Shown piece by piece: positions 15,777-23,621 of a stretch of 64,000 nucleotides of DNA. The position numbers were made by a program, and so were the translations under genes. Below the pieces are notes generated by a model. That model was given only the letters and a program-made list of their open reading frames with translations, did no database searches and was not told where the DNA came from. Source of the DNA: Terriglobales bacterium (GTDB lineage: Bacteria > Acidobacteriota > Terriglobia > Terriglobales > Acidobacteriaceae); assembly GCA_035561515.1 (NCBI GenBank), contig DATMXP010000014.1, positions 98,390 to 162,389 of the forward strand, written 5' to 3'. Each line of letters begins with the position of its first letter. The first letter of the stretch is position 1.

Positions 15777-15812
15777 AACGGGGTTGGGGCGTCGGAAGTA
15801 TCGATGGCGCTC

Positions 15813-15844
15813 AGGGCACGGATGAAACCGTGCCCTTTAATTTT
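15813..15844 (+). terminator. Intrinsic terminator upstream of the sigma-factor operon
   Basis: AGGGCACGG (15813-15821) pairs with CCGTGCCCT (15828-15836) across an ATGAAA loop, followed by TTAATTTT. Confidence 0.8.
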
Positions 15845-15950
15845 GCGGGAATTTTGGGAGTTCCAATCCGGGAATCGGGTAAGTCCTACCTTTTCAACTG
15901 CTTACATTTGATCACAGGTTTTTGAATTTTCGTCCCAGAGCGGCGGGTCC

Positions 15951-15956
15951 TATAAT
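15951..15956 (+). promoter_or_regulatory. Probable -10 element of the ECF sigma operon
   Basis: A perfect TATAAT 114 nt upstream of the sigma-factor start. The nearest TTGAAT (15922-15927) is 23 bp away, too far for a standard pair, so the -35 is uncertain. Confidence 0.4.
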
Positions 15957-16069
15957 TGCTCACCCTTCGACTGCCAGCCCGTCTAAGTCGTTGCAAGCCA
16001 GAGAGCTAGTGGCTCTGGCGAGCGGCCCGAATCCAGCAGAGGGAACGACAGAAGACAGGTGAACGCAAG

Positions 16070-16756
16070 ATGCCGGCCGAGTCAATGACATGGTCGTTTG
16101 CGGTTGGCGGCGCGAAGAGAATGGAGCGCAGTGATGCGGCTTCACCAAGTCGGGGGCGAATGGCAGGGCAGACACAAGGTCGCGTAGACGACACGAACCT
16201 GATCCGAGAGGCGCAGAAGGGAAACCATCGCGCATTCGAGGAATTGATCCGGCAATACGACTCGGCAGTGTTGCGACTGGCGTTGCACCTGACGGGATCG
16301 CCGGATGACGCCCAGGACATATACCAGGAAGCGTTCCTGAAGGCTTACAAGAGCGTCGGCAATTTCCGGTTCGAGTGTTCGTTCTACACGTGGCTATACA
16401 GGATTGTTACGAATCTTTGTCTCGACCACCTGCGCAAGAGGCAGGTGCGCAAGGAGGATTCGGCAATTGTGAGCGACGGCGATGGCGAGGAGTACAGCCT
16501 GCTGGACCAGGTATCCGACGATCGCGCCGCACACAATCCCGAGCACGACCTGATGCGCAAAGAGCTGGGACGCAAGATCGGGAAGGCGCTCACAAGACTG
16601 ACCGAAAGAGAGCGCATGGTTTTTGAGTTGAAGCACTACCAGGGATTAAAGCTGCGAACCATCGGCGAGATGTTGAGCACGACGGAAGAGACAGCGAAGA
16701 ACACGTTGTTCCGGGCCACGCAAAAGCTGCGGCTCGCTCTGGCGGAGATGAGGTAG
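16070..16756 (+). CDS. ECF-type RNA polymerase sigma factor (RpoE/SigW-like)
   Basis: A 228-residue sigma-70 family protein. Region 2 spans about 45-115: FEELIRQYDSAVLRLALHL, then DAQDIYQEAFLKAYKSVGNF and YTWLYRIVTNLCLDHLRKRQ. Region 4 spans about 165-225: LTERERMVFELKHYQGLKLR and IGEMLSTTEETAKNTLFRAT, a helix-turn-helix binding the -35 element. Regions 1.1 and 3 are absent, as usual for ECF factors. The ATG at 16070 has AGGTGA 7 nt upstream; the first 40 residues are variable and a later start is possible. The next gene, 6 bp downstream, encodes its probable anti-sigma factor. Confidence 0.9.
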   Translation: MPAESMTWSFAVGGAKRMERSDAASPSRGRMAGQTQGRVDDTNLIREAQKGNHRAFEELIRQYDSAVLRLALHLTGSPDDAQDIYQEAFLKAYKSVGNFRFECSFYTWLYRIVTNLCLDHLRKRQVRKEDSAIVSDGDGEEYSLLDQVSDDRAAHNPEHDLMRKELGRKIGKALTRLTERERMVFELKHYQGLKLRTIGEMLSTTEETAKNTLFRATQKLRLALAEMR

Positions 16757-16762
16757 GGAAGT

Positions 16763-17704
16763 ATGAACTGTCAATGGGTCAAAGAAAACACGTTCCTGTA
16801 CGCCTATGACGAACTAAGCGACGATTTGCGCTTCGAGTTCGAGCAGCATGTGAACCGCTGCGCCGATTGCGCGAACGAAGTGAAGGCGCTGAACGGCTTG
16901 CGAGCTGCCATGGATGCGGCACCGGTGCTGGAGCCTTCGGCGAGCTTGCTGGCGTCCGCACGTATGCGTCTGCAGGAACAGTTGGAAATCGCAGAGCAGG
17001 AGCGCGGATGGAAGCGCTGGTTCTATGACCCGTTTGCGATGCTGGGCCAGATGAAGTTTTCGCCGGCACTGGCGGCGGTGATCCTGATGGTCGGGTTTGT
17101 CGGCGGCGGAGCAGTCACGTGGAAGATGGCGCACAGGCCGGGAGTTGGCGGTGGTGGCGTTAATGCTCCGGTGCAGGAACAGCCGACCGCGATGTCGATT
17201 GCGGGCATTCGTGAAATCCAGCAGGATCCGACGACTAACAAAGTTTCCATCAAGTACGACACGCTTCAGCCGCAGACCGTGGAAGGCAACATCAACGATC
17301 AGCGAATCCAGCAACTGCTTCTCTACGCCGCACGGAATAACAACAACTCGGGTATCCGGCTGAACTCGATCAGCGCGCTGACGCAGCAGCCGGAGGACAG
17401 CAAGATTCGCGAGGCGTTGATTGCATCGCTGCGGTTTGATTCGAATCCAGGCGTTCGTTTGAAGACGTTGGAAGCACTGGGACCGTATGTGAAGGACGAC
17501 CAGGTGATCCGCAACGCGATGGTGGAAGCGTTGCTGCACGACACGAATCCAGGGGTTCGCTCGCTGGCGCTCCAGATGTTGCAGCCGGTGAAGGGCGACA
17601 GCACGGTACGGATGACGTTGCAGTTCTTGTCGGAGAAAGACAAAGACCAGGCGATACGGCGGCAGTCGCGGGCGATGTTGGCAACTTTGCCGCAAATTTA
17701 TTGA
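16763..17704 (+). CDS. Zinc-finger anti-sigma factor with C-terminal HEAT-like repeats
   Basis: A 313-residue membrane protein. The N-terminal cytoplasmic domain has the zf-HC2 pattern EQHVNRCADC (His29, Cys33, Cys36) typical of anti-sigma domains. A single membrane span lies at about 93-115 (ALAAVILMVGFVGGGAVTW). The C-terminal part (about 185-313) contains four tandem helical repeats with the core NPGVRLKTLEAL (variants NSGIRLNSISAL, NPGVRSLALQML, DQAIRRQSRAML), a HEAT/PBS-lyase-like pattern. By topology the repeats would lie outside the cytoplasm, where they could sense a protein or envelope signal. It follows the sigma gene directly and precedes the DUF4097 and PDZ genes. Confidence 0.85.
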   Translation: MNCQWVKENTFLYAYDELSDDLRFEFEQHVNRCADCANEVKALNGLRAAMDAAPVLEPSASLLASARMRLQEQLEIAEQERGWKRWFYDPFAMLGQMKFSPALAAVILMVGFVGGGAVTWKMAHRPGVGGGGVNAPVQEQPTAMSIAGIREIQQDPTTNKVSIKYDTLQPQTVEGNINDQRIQQLLLYAARNNNNSGIRLNSISALTQQPEDSKIREALIASLRFDSNPGVRLKTLEALGPYVKDDQVIRNAMVEALLHDTNPGVRSLALQMLQPVKGDSTVRMTLQFLSEKDKDQAIRRQSRAMLATLPQIY

Positions 17705-17759
17705 TACGGGACAGCCATTTTAGAGTAGGCCGACTCGGGGCGAGTCAGGAGAAACGAAG

Positions 17760-18959
17760 TTGAAACGCAGACTACAAATCGCGACGGTGTTGGTGATGGC
17801 GGTGATGATCACCCTGCCCATGCTGGCGCAAAACTCGCGGGTGTACCGCGAAGGCAATGCGTGGGTGGAGGAGATCACCGGTACATTGCCGCATGCAAGG
17901 AATCTGAAAGTCGTCACTGAGCTTGGCTCGGTCAACGTCAACGGCGGGAGCGGGGCGGAAGTTCGATACACCATCAAGAAGCGCTCTTATGTGACATCGG
18001 AACAGGATGCTCGCCAGGCGTTCCAGCAGTTCCAGGTGTCGGCTTCGAAGCGCGCCGATTTCGCGGTATTCCAGGGGAGTGTTGAAGGTGGACGCGTCCG
18101 CAGGTTCAACGCTGAGTTCAGCCTCGTAGTTCCGCGTGACCTGGCGCTGGTGAAGTTGAGCAGCGACGGTGGGAGCATCAACGTTCGCGGGATCGGCGGG
18201 AGAGTGGAAGCTGAGACGGGCGGCGGATCGGTGCAACTGGACGACATCGGCGGATTCGCGATCGCTGAGACGGGCGGTGGTTCGATTGAAGTCGGCCGCT
18301 CGAATGGAGAGCTGAAGCTCACCACTGGCGGCGGCAATATCAAGGTCGTCTCCGCCAAGGGCCGCGTGGCGGCCAGTAGTGGCGGCGGAAAAGTATGGGT
18401 CGGTAAGGCTTCGGCGGTTGCGGTCGAGACCGGCGGCGGGTCAGTAGATGTGCAGAGCTGCAATGGTGAGACCAGCGTGGAAACCGGCGGCGGTACTATC
18501 GACCTGGGAACGATCAATGGTCCAGTAACGATGGAGACGGGCGGGGGATCGATTCGGTTAGCTGGCGCGACGGGGCCGGTCAAGGTAAGTACGGGCGGCG
18601 GAAACCTTGAGCTCTACAAGCTTATGCAGGGAGCGAAGGCTTCGACGGGAGCAGGTTCGATTACTGCCGAATTCTCAGGTACTCCGTCTAACGCACAGGG
18701 ATATTCGTTGCTGGAAACTTCTGCGGGCGACGTGGTGGTCTACGTTTCTCCGCAGGCAAAGCTGAACGTAAAGGCCGTGATCCAGACGGCATTCGGACAC
18801 AAGATTTCCTCGGACTTCCCCGAGTTAAAGGTCACCACCGAGGGCGGCGATTGGGGCCCAAAGACGGTGTACGCGGAAGGCGGCTTGAACGGCGGAGGAC
18901 CGCTGCTCAAGGTGCGGACGACGATCGGAAATATCTACATCCGCAGAGCAAGACAGTAA
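17760..18959 (+). CDS. Exported DUF4097 beta-strand repeat protein
   Basis: A 399-residue protein beginning at TTG (17760) with a signal peptide (about 1-22, ending PMLAQN). The body is a series of short beta repeats marked by TGGGS/TGGGN at about 20-residue spacing (about ten copies between 150 and 295), for example AETGGGSVQLDDIGG and VETGGGTIDLGTINGP. This is the DUF4097 adhesin-like pattern, expected to form a long beta-solenoid. No enzymatic residue is seen. Position in the sigma/anti-sigma operon suggests an envelope protein under that regulon's control. Confidence 0.85.
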   Translation: MKRRLQIATVLVMAVMITLPMLAQNSRVYREGNAWVEEITGTLPHARNLKVVTELGSVNVNGGSGAEVRYTIKKRSYVTSEQDARQAFQQFQVSASKRADFAVFQGSVEGGRVRRFNAEFSLVVPRDLALVKLSSDGGSINVRGIGGRVEAETGGGSVQLDDIGGFAIAETGGGSIEVGRSNGELKLTTGGGNIKVVSAKGRVAASSGGGKVWVGKASAVAVETGGGSVDVQSCNGETSVETGGGTIDLGTINGPVTMETGGGSIRLAGATGPVKVSTGGGNLELYKLMQGAKASTGAGSITAEFSGTPSNAQGYSLLETSAGDVVVYVSPQAKLNVKAVIQTAFGHKISSDFPELKVTTEGGDWGPKTVYAEGGLNGGGPLLKVRTTIGNIYIRRARQ

Positions 18960-18987
18960 GGGGCTACTTCAAATCAGGAACAAGGTC

Positions 18988-20163
18988 ATGCGTAAAGCGA
19001 GCCTAATTTTCGTAACTGTTATCGTAATCTCGGCATTAGCGGTCGCCCAATCGACGCCGCCGACACCACCAACGCCGCCGACTGCGGCCACTCCCGAAGT
19101 GCCACAGACTCCGGATGTGAAGCCACCGAGAGCCCCTCGCGCGCCACGGGCACCCCGAGCGCCGAGAGCGCCACACAGTGTCAACCGGGGTTCGTATCTC
19201 GGTGTTGACACCAAAGACGTGACGCCTGAACGGACGGGCGCACTGAAGTTAAAGAGCGACAAGGGCGTCGAGATCGTGATGGTAGATTCCGACGCTCCGG
19301 CCGGAAAAGCAGGATTAAAGGAGCACGACGTCGTCCTGAGTTTCAACGGCAAGAGGGTTGAGGACGTGGTGCAACTCCGGCAGATGATCCGCGACACGGC
19401 CCCGGGAACGAAAGTGAGCCTGGGAATCAGCCGCGATGGCCAGCAGATGAACGTGCCCGTCGAACTGGCATCGAGAACCAGCATGTGGTCGGGCGAAATG
19501 ATCCGGATTCCGAAGATCGACATTCCTCCGATGCCCGAGATCGAAGTTCCTTCCTTCGCGATGCTCCAGTATTCGCGCCGGAATGGGTTAATGGTCGAAA
19601 ACCTGACGCGTCAACTGGGTGAATTCTTCGGAGCGAAAGAAGGCAAAGGCGTGCTGGTCCGTTCGGTGGAGAAGAACAGTCCAGCGGAATCGGCCGGCTT
19701 TAAAGCAGGAGATGTGATCATCCGCGTTGGCAGCGAACCGGTGGAGAATATGGCGGACTGGAACCAGATCATGCGCCAGCAGCAGGCAGGCAAGGTCCCA
19801 GTCACGGTGATTCGTGAGAAGCGCGAATCAACTTTCACACTAGCCATGCCGGAGCGTCGCGGCAATCGGTCTCTGAAAGACGGGTTCGATTTGGACGGGG
19901 ATAACGTCGTCATTGCCGACCTGAATCCGCATTGGCGTGAAGACTGGGAAAAGGTCCGGACGGAGCTCAACAAGAAGCTGAACGACAAGAAGTTCCAGAT
20001 GGAACTGCAGAAGGACCTGAGAAAGTCGCTGGAGAAGAGTCAGAAAGAGGTCCAGAAGCAGATGGAAGAGGCACGCAAGGCGATGAGTAAGGCGATGAAG
20101 GACCTGGAAGACCAGCGAATCACTATCGACTTCGACGACGACATTCACGACGACAAGAACTAA
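18988..20163 (+). CDS. Exported protein with two PDZ domains and a C-terminal coiled coil
   Basis: A 391-residue protein with a signal peptide (about 1-20, ending VAQS), a Pro-rich linker (PTPPTPPT, then PRAPRAPRAPRAPRAP), a first PDZ domain (about 68-155, GSYLGVD and DSDAPAGKAGLKEHDVVLSF), a second PDZ domain (about 200-285, KNSPAESAGFKAGDVIIRVG) and a charged coiled coil (about 318-375, KKLNDKKFQMELQKDL...). It resembles the periplasmic part of DegS/HtrA proteins but has no protease domain. Last gene of the ECF operon, followed by a terminator. It may bind misfolded or C-terminal peptides. Confidence 0.83.
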   Translation: MRKASLIFVTVIVISALAVAQSTPPTPPTPPTAATPEVPQTPDVKPPRAPRAPRAPRAPRAPHSVNRGSYLGVDTKDVTPERTGALKLKSDKGVEIVMVDSDAPAGKAGLKEHDVVLSFNGKRVEDVVQLRQMIRDTAPGTKVSLGISRDGQQMNVPVELASRTSMWSGEMIRIPKIDIPPMPEIEVPSFAMLQYSRRNGLMVENLTRQLGEFFGAKEGKGVLVRSVEKNSPAESAGFKAGDVIIRVGSEPVENMADWNQIMRQQQAGKVPVTVIREKRESTFTLAMPERRGNRSLKDGFDLDGDNVVIADLNPHWREDWEKVRTELNKKLNDKKFQMELQKDLRKSLEKSQKEVQKQMEEARKAMSKAMKDLEDQRITIDFDDDIHDDKN

Positions 20164-20183
20164 CCTCCTGTCACTGTGACCAA

Positions 20184-20209
20184 GGCGCGCTCCCCCAGCG
20201 CGCCTTTTT
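20184..20209 (+). terminator. Intrinsic terminator of the ECF sigma operon
   Basis: GGCGCGCT (20184-20191) pairs with AGCGCGCC (20197-20204) across a CCCCC loop, followed by TTTTT. Confidence 0.88.
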
Positions 20210-20262
20210 GATTTCCTACCGAATGAATCGTTGAGGCATTCCATCAAGTAAACTGGGGCTTA

Positions 20263-21630
20263 GTGTCCCTGGGCGAACAACTCGACTTCACCTTTCAGCC
20301 GATGCGACGCATCTTTACCGTGCGTGACCTGGTCTCGGCGATCCGCACGCAGTTGGAGCGCGAGTATACCGACGTGTGGGTGGAGGGAGAGATTTCCAAT
20401 TACCGCTCGGCAGAGTCGGGCCACCTGTATTTCACTCTGAAAGATGATGCCTCGCAGTTGCGGGTGGTGATCTGGCGTACGCAGGCCCGACTTCTTCGCT
20501 TCAAGCCGGAGAACGGATTGCAGGTGATCGCTCGCGGTCGCGTGACGGTCTACGATCAGCGCGGGGAACTTCAGCTTTCCGCCGATTACCTCGAGCCGAA
20601 AGGTGCGGGCGCACTGCAGATCGCGTTCGAGCAACTGAAGGCGAAACTCGCGGCGGAAGGACTCTTCGATCGCTCGAGAAAGAAAGCGATTCCGCGCCTT
20701 CCGAGAAGGATCGGCATTGTAACTTCCCCTCGCGGAGCCGCATTGCAGGACATGCTCAACATCCTGCGCCGTCGGCATGAAGATGTCGGTATATTGATTT
20801 ACCCGGCGCAAGTGCAGGGAGATGCGGCAGCCCTGGAAGTTGCGACAGGTGTGAAGTACTTCAACCGGGCAAAGAACGTGGATGTCATTGTGCTGGCGCG
20901 GGGCGGAGGGTCGCTTGAAGATTTGATGGCCTTCAACGACGAAGGCCTGGCACGGACGATTGCCGCGTCGGAGATTCCGGTGATTTCCGCCGTCGGCCAT
21001 GAGACCGACTTTACGATCGCAGACTTTGTTGCCGACATGCGCGCGCCAACTCCTTCAGCGGCTGCGGAGTTGGTGATTGAATCGAAACGCCTGCTGGAAG
21101 AGCAGGTCGCGACACTTAGGCGAAGGCTGGCGCGAGGTGCGCAATATCAACTGCAGCAGCTTCGACTGCGACTGACGCAACTGGCTCAACACGGGGCGTT
21201 TGCCAGTATGCGCGAGGCGATTCGCCGGCGCGATCAGCGGGTGGATGAGCTTAGGTATCGCCTGGCCCAGGCAGAGAGAAAGTTGATTCTTGCCCGGATG
21301 CGGCGCCTCGATGTGGCATCCACGCGTCTGCGCCATCTGGACCTGCGTCTGCGGCTGAACTACTTCCATAAGCAACTCGATACGCATGCGTCGGGAATGA
21401 CGTCAGCGGTGCGCAACCTGCTGGCTCGCCGGAGGGCGACACTGGAGCATTTGACTGCGCAACTGAAGGCGCTTTCTCCTACGAACATCCTGGAGCGTGG
21501 CTATGCTTTGGTCTTCGATGCCGAAGGCAAGCTGGTGAAGAATGCCGCGCAGGTCCAACCCGGACAGGACATCAGCGCACAGGTCGCAGACGGGAAGATC
21601 ACTGCAACGGTGAAGCGGACCGAAAACTAA
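20263..21630 (+). CDS. xseA: Exodeoxyribonuclease VII large subunit
   Basis: A 455-residue protein. The N-terminal OB-fold domain runs to about 115 (FTVRDLVSAIRTQLEREY, WVEGEISNYRSAESGHLYFTLKD). The catalytic region follows with RIGIVTSPRGAALQDML, ARGGGSLEDLMAFNDE and ISAVGHETDFTIADFVADMRAPTPSAAAE, all family-defining. A long coiled coil (about 270-400) and the NILERGYALVF end motif complete it. With XseB, not found in this window, it degrades single-stranded DNA. GTG 20263 is used as start; the ATG at 20302 is an alternative. Its TAA overlaps the opposing gene's stop. Confidence 0.95.
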   Translation: MSLGEQLDFTFQPMRRIFTVRDLVSAIRTQLEREYTDVWVEGEISNYRSAESGHLYFTLKDDASQLRVVIWRTQARLLRFKPENGLQVIARGRVTVYDQRGELQLSADYLEPKGAGALQIAFEQLKAKLAAEGLFDRSRKKAIPRLPRRIGIVTSPRGAALQDMLNILRRRHEDVGILIYPAQVQGDAAALEVATGVKYFNRAKNVDVIVLARGGGSLEDLMAFNDEGLARTIAASEIPVISAVGHETDFTIADFVADMRAPTPSAAAELVIESKRLLEEQVATLRRRLARGAQYQLQQLRLRLTQLAQHGAFASMREAIRRRDQRVDELRYRLAQAERKLILARMRRLDVASTRLRHLDLRLRLNYFHKQLDTHASGMTSAVRNLLARRRATLEHLTAQLKALSPTNILERGYALVFDAEGKLVKNAAQVQPGQDISAQVADGKITATVKRTEN

Positions 21631-22508
21631 TCGGCCGTTGGATGAGGTCCCGTGAATTCAGAGCAGCATGGCTTCTCTGCTGGAGTGAATTCCATAAACT
21701 CGATCCGAACATCATCTGGATCCCAAACATTGAGCTGACGTTTGCCGTCGCGTCCAAGTTGCGTATGCTCGGCTTTTGTCGGCTCCCATCCTGATTTTGC
21801 GAGACCCTTGGCTGCATCATTGATGTCGGCGATGCCGAGCGAGTAATGATTCATGATGCCCAGCAAGTGGTGATCGGCGTTGGGTTTTACATCCAACATG
21901 TACTCCATCCAGTCGGTGCCCTCCGGAACCTGGGACGAAACCCAAATCGGATGGTCCTCGGTCCATCCGCCGTACCAGTAAGGACGGAAGCCGAGGATCT
22001 CGCGGTAGAGGCGGTCCATTACTCCACGGTCGTTGACGACAAAGCCAACGTGAATCATGCGATGGGAGATGTCGCCCCGTTTGTCACTGAGCTTGCCCGG
22101 CTGCAGAAACACAACACGGTGCCCTTCGGCATCCGTGATCTCGAACTCCTGGCTTCCGTCGGAGTTCTTCTGCACAGTCTTCGGAACACTGATCTTCTTC
22201 ACCTCGAGATAGCGGCGAAGTCCTTCTGCATCGGCGGTCTTGAAGCCGATGACTTCCATGCCATTGTTGCGGCCGTCAGCCTTGATGACCTGAACGTACT
22301 GGTCTTTGCCGACCTGGTATTGACGGCAGTCCTTGATCACGCAGGGAACTTCAGGAAGGCGAAGCCGTTCGGTATAGAACTTGTGCGATGCGTTTACGTC
22401 TTTGGCGAGGATGCGAACAAGAGCAATGCCGGTGATGGCGGGACGCTTGAGTTCTTCCGCAAAACTAATGGTGCTTATGACCACGAGAAGAGCTGCGAGT
22501 AGTTTCAT
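21627..22508 (-). CDS. Exported VOC/glyoxalase family protein
   Basis: A 293-residue protein. The ATG at 22508 is chosen because AGGAG lies 8 nt upstream and a signal peptide follows (KLLAALLVVISTISFAEE). Two tandem VOC modules are visible: GIALVRILAKDVNASHKFYTE with ...FEITDAEGHRVVFLQPG in the first, and MIHVGFVVNDRGVMDRLYRE with ...LNVWDPDDVRIEFMEF in the second. Candidate metal ligands are the His and Glu residues of these strands, but a full set is not confirmed. It lies 11 nt after the Gfo/Idh/MocA gene and its binding site overlaps that gene's end, so they form a two-gene operon. Substrate unknown. Confidence 0.8.
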   Translation of the reverse strand: MKLLAALLVVISTISFAEELKRPAITGIALVRILAKDVNASHKFYTERLRLPEVPCVIKDCRQYQVGKDQYVQVIKADGRNNGMEVIGFKTADAEGLRRYLEVKKISVPKTVQKNSDGSQEFEITDAEGHRVVFLQPGKLSDKRGDISHRMIHVGFVVNDRGVMDRLYREILGFRPYWYGGWTEDHPIWVSSQVPEGTDWMEYMLDVKPNADHHLLGIMNHYSLGIADINDAAKGLAKSGWEPTKAEHTQLGRDGKRQLNVWDPDDVRIEFMEFTPAEKPCCSEFTGPHPTAD

Positions 22509-22519
22509 CCTCATGTCTC

Positions 22520-23545
22520 CTATGAAGGCCAGTCGAGCGTTCGGCGTTGGGCGCTGCTTTCGATGGCGAGCTCCATCGCACGCATCACGTTGAGAGCTTG
22601 CTCGGGCGTGACGGCGATTTTGGCTTTGCCGAGTATGGCGTCGCGAACATTTTCGTAGTAGCCGCGATAGTTCCCCGGAACCGTGGGGATGGTTTTGACT
22701 CCATCGGCGATGGTAAGTTTGCCCCACGAGGCTTCTGGTTCCGTGCCCCAACCTTGTTGCGTGGGGTGGCCGCCCGCTTTCATCGCGTCTTCCTGCGGAT
22801 CGAGCCCGTACTTGGTGTATGTGCCGGTGGTACCGCAGATCCAGTAGCGCGGACCGGGCGCCGCGGTAACCGGAGAGGCACGCAGCAATGCGCGCAGCCG
22901 CGGATAATGAAAGGTGATGTCGAAAGCATCGTCAACAACGCTGCCATCCCGCTCTTTGCGGAGATCCGCAGTGATAGCTTGAGGCGTCCCGAAAAGCACG
23001 AGTGCCTGGTCGATGAGATGCGGCGCAAGATCGAAAAGCAGGCCCATACCGGGCACAGGCTTTTCGTGCCACGTGCCACGGAGATTCGGACGAAAGCGGT
23101 CGAAGTGCGTTTCGAAGATGACGATGCGCCCGAGTGAGCCGTCGGCGATGATCTTCTTCACTGTCTTGAAATCGCCATCCCAGCGGCGATTCTGGAAGAC
23201 AGTGATGATGCGTTGCTGCTTCTTCGCAAGCGCAACCAGTTCTTCGGCTTCCTTCAGTGTGGGCGTGAAGGGCTTGTCGACGACGACATGGCGTCCGGCC
23301 TCGAGGCACTGGCACGCGATGGAATAGTGCGAGTCGTTGGGCGTGGCGACGACGACGAGTTGGATGTCTTTATCGGCGAGCAATTCGTCCACGGTTCGAA
23401 CAAAATGGACAGAGCTGTAAGCAGGATCAGGCTCTCCGCTGCGACGCATGATAGCCGCGAGCTGAAATCCTTCCACGAGCTGAATGAATGGGGCGTGAAA
23501 GACTCTGCCCGCGAGTCCGAAACCGACGACACCAACCTTTATCAT
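22520..23545 (-). CDS. Gfo/Idh/MocA family oxidoreductase
   Basis: A 341-residue NAD(P)-dependent oxidoreductase. The N-terminal Rossmann fold has VGVVGFGLAGRVFHAPFI, then VVVATPNDSHYSIACQCLEAGRHVVVDKPF; the family's EKP motif appears as DKP. The C-terminal alpha/beta domain includes VFQNRRWDGDFKTVKKIIADG, IFETHFDRFRPN and a GMGLLFDLAPHLIDQAL helix with the typical DxxxHxxD arrangement. It probably oxidises or reduces a sugar or cyclitol. Upstream gene of a pair with the VOC protein, divergent from polA. Confidence 0.9.
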   Translation of the reverse strand: MIKVGVVGFGLAGRVFHAPFIQLVEGFQLAAIMRRSGEPDPAYSSVHFVRTVDELLADKDIQLVVVATPNDSHYSIACQCLEAGRHVVVDKPFTPTLKEAEELVALAKKQQRIITVFQNRRWDGDFKTVKKIIADGSLGRIVIFETHFDRFRPNLRGTWHEKPVPGMGLLFDLAPHLIDQALVLFGTPQAITADLRKERDGSVVDDAFDITFHYPRLRALLRASPVTAAPGPRYWICGTTGTYTKYGLDPQEDAMKAGGHPTQQGWGTEPEASWGKLTIADGVKTIPTVPGNYRGYYENVRDAILGKAKIAVTPEQALNVMRAMELAIESSAQRRTLDWPS

Positions 23546-23621
23546 GAGCGCCTTCCTGCGCTGGCATTTTACAGGACACTGATCCTGCGCGGGTCCGGTT
23601 CCAACTGGTAGACTTTTCCGG

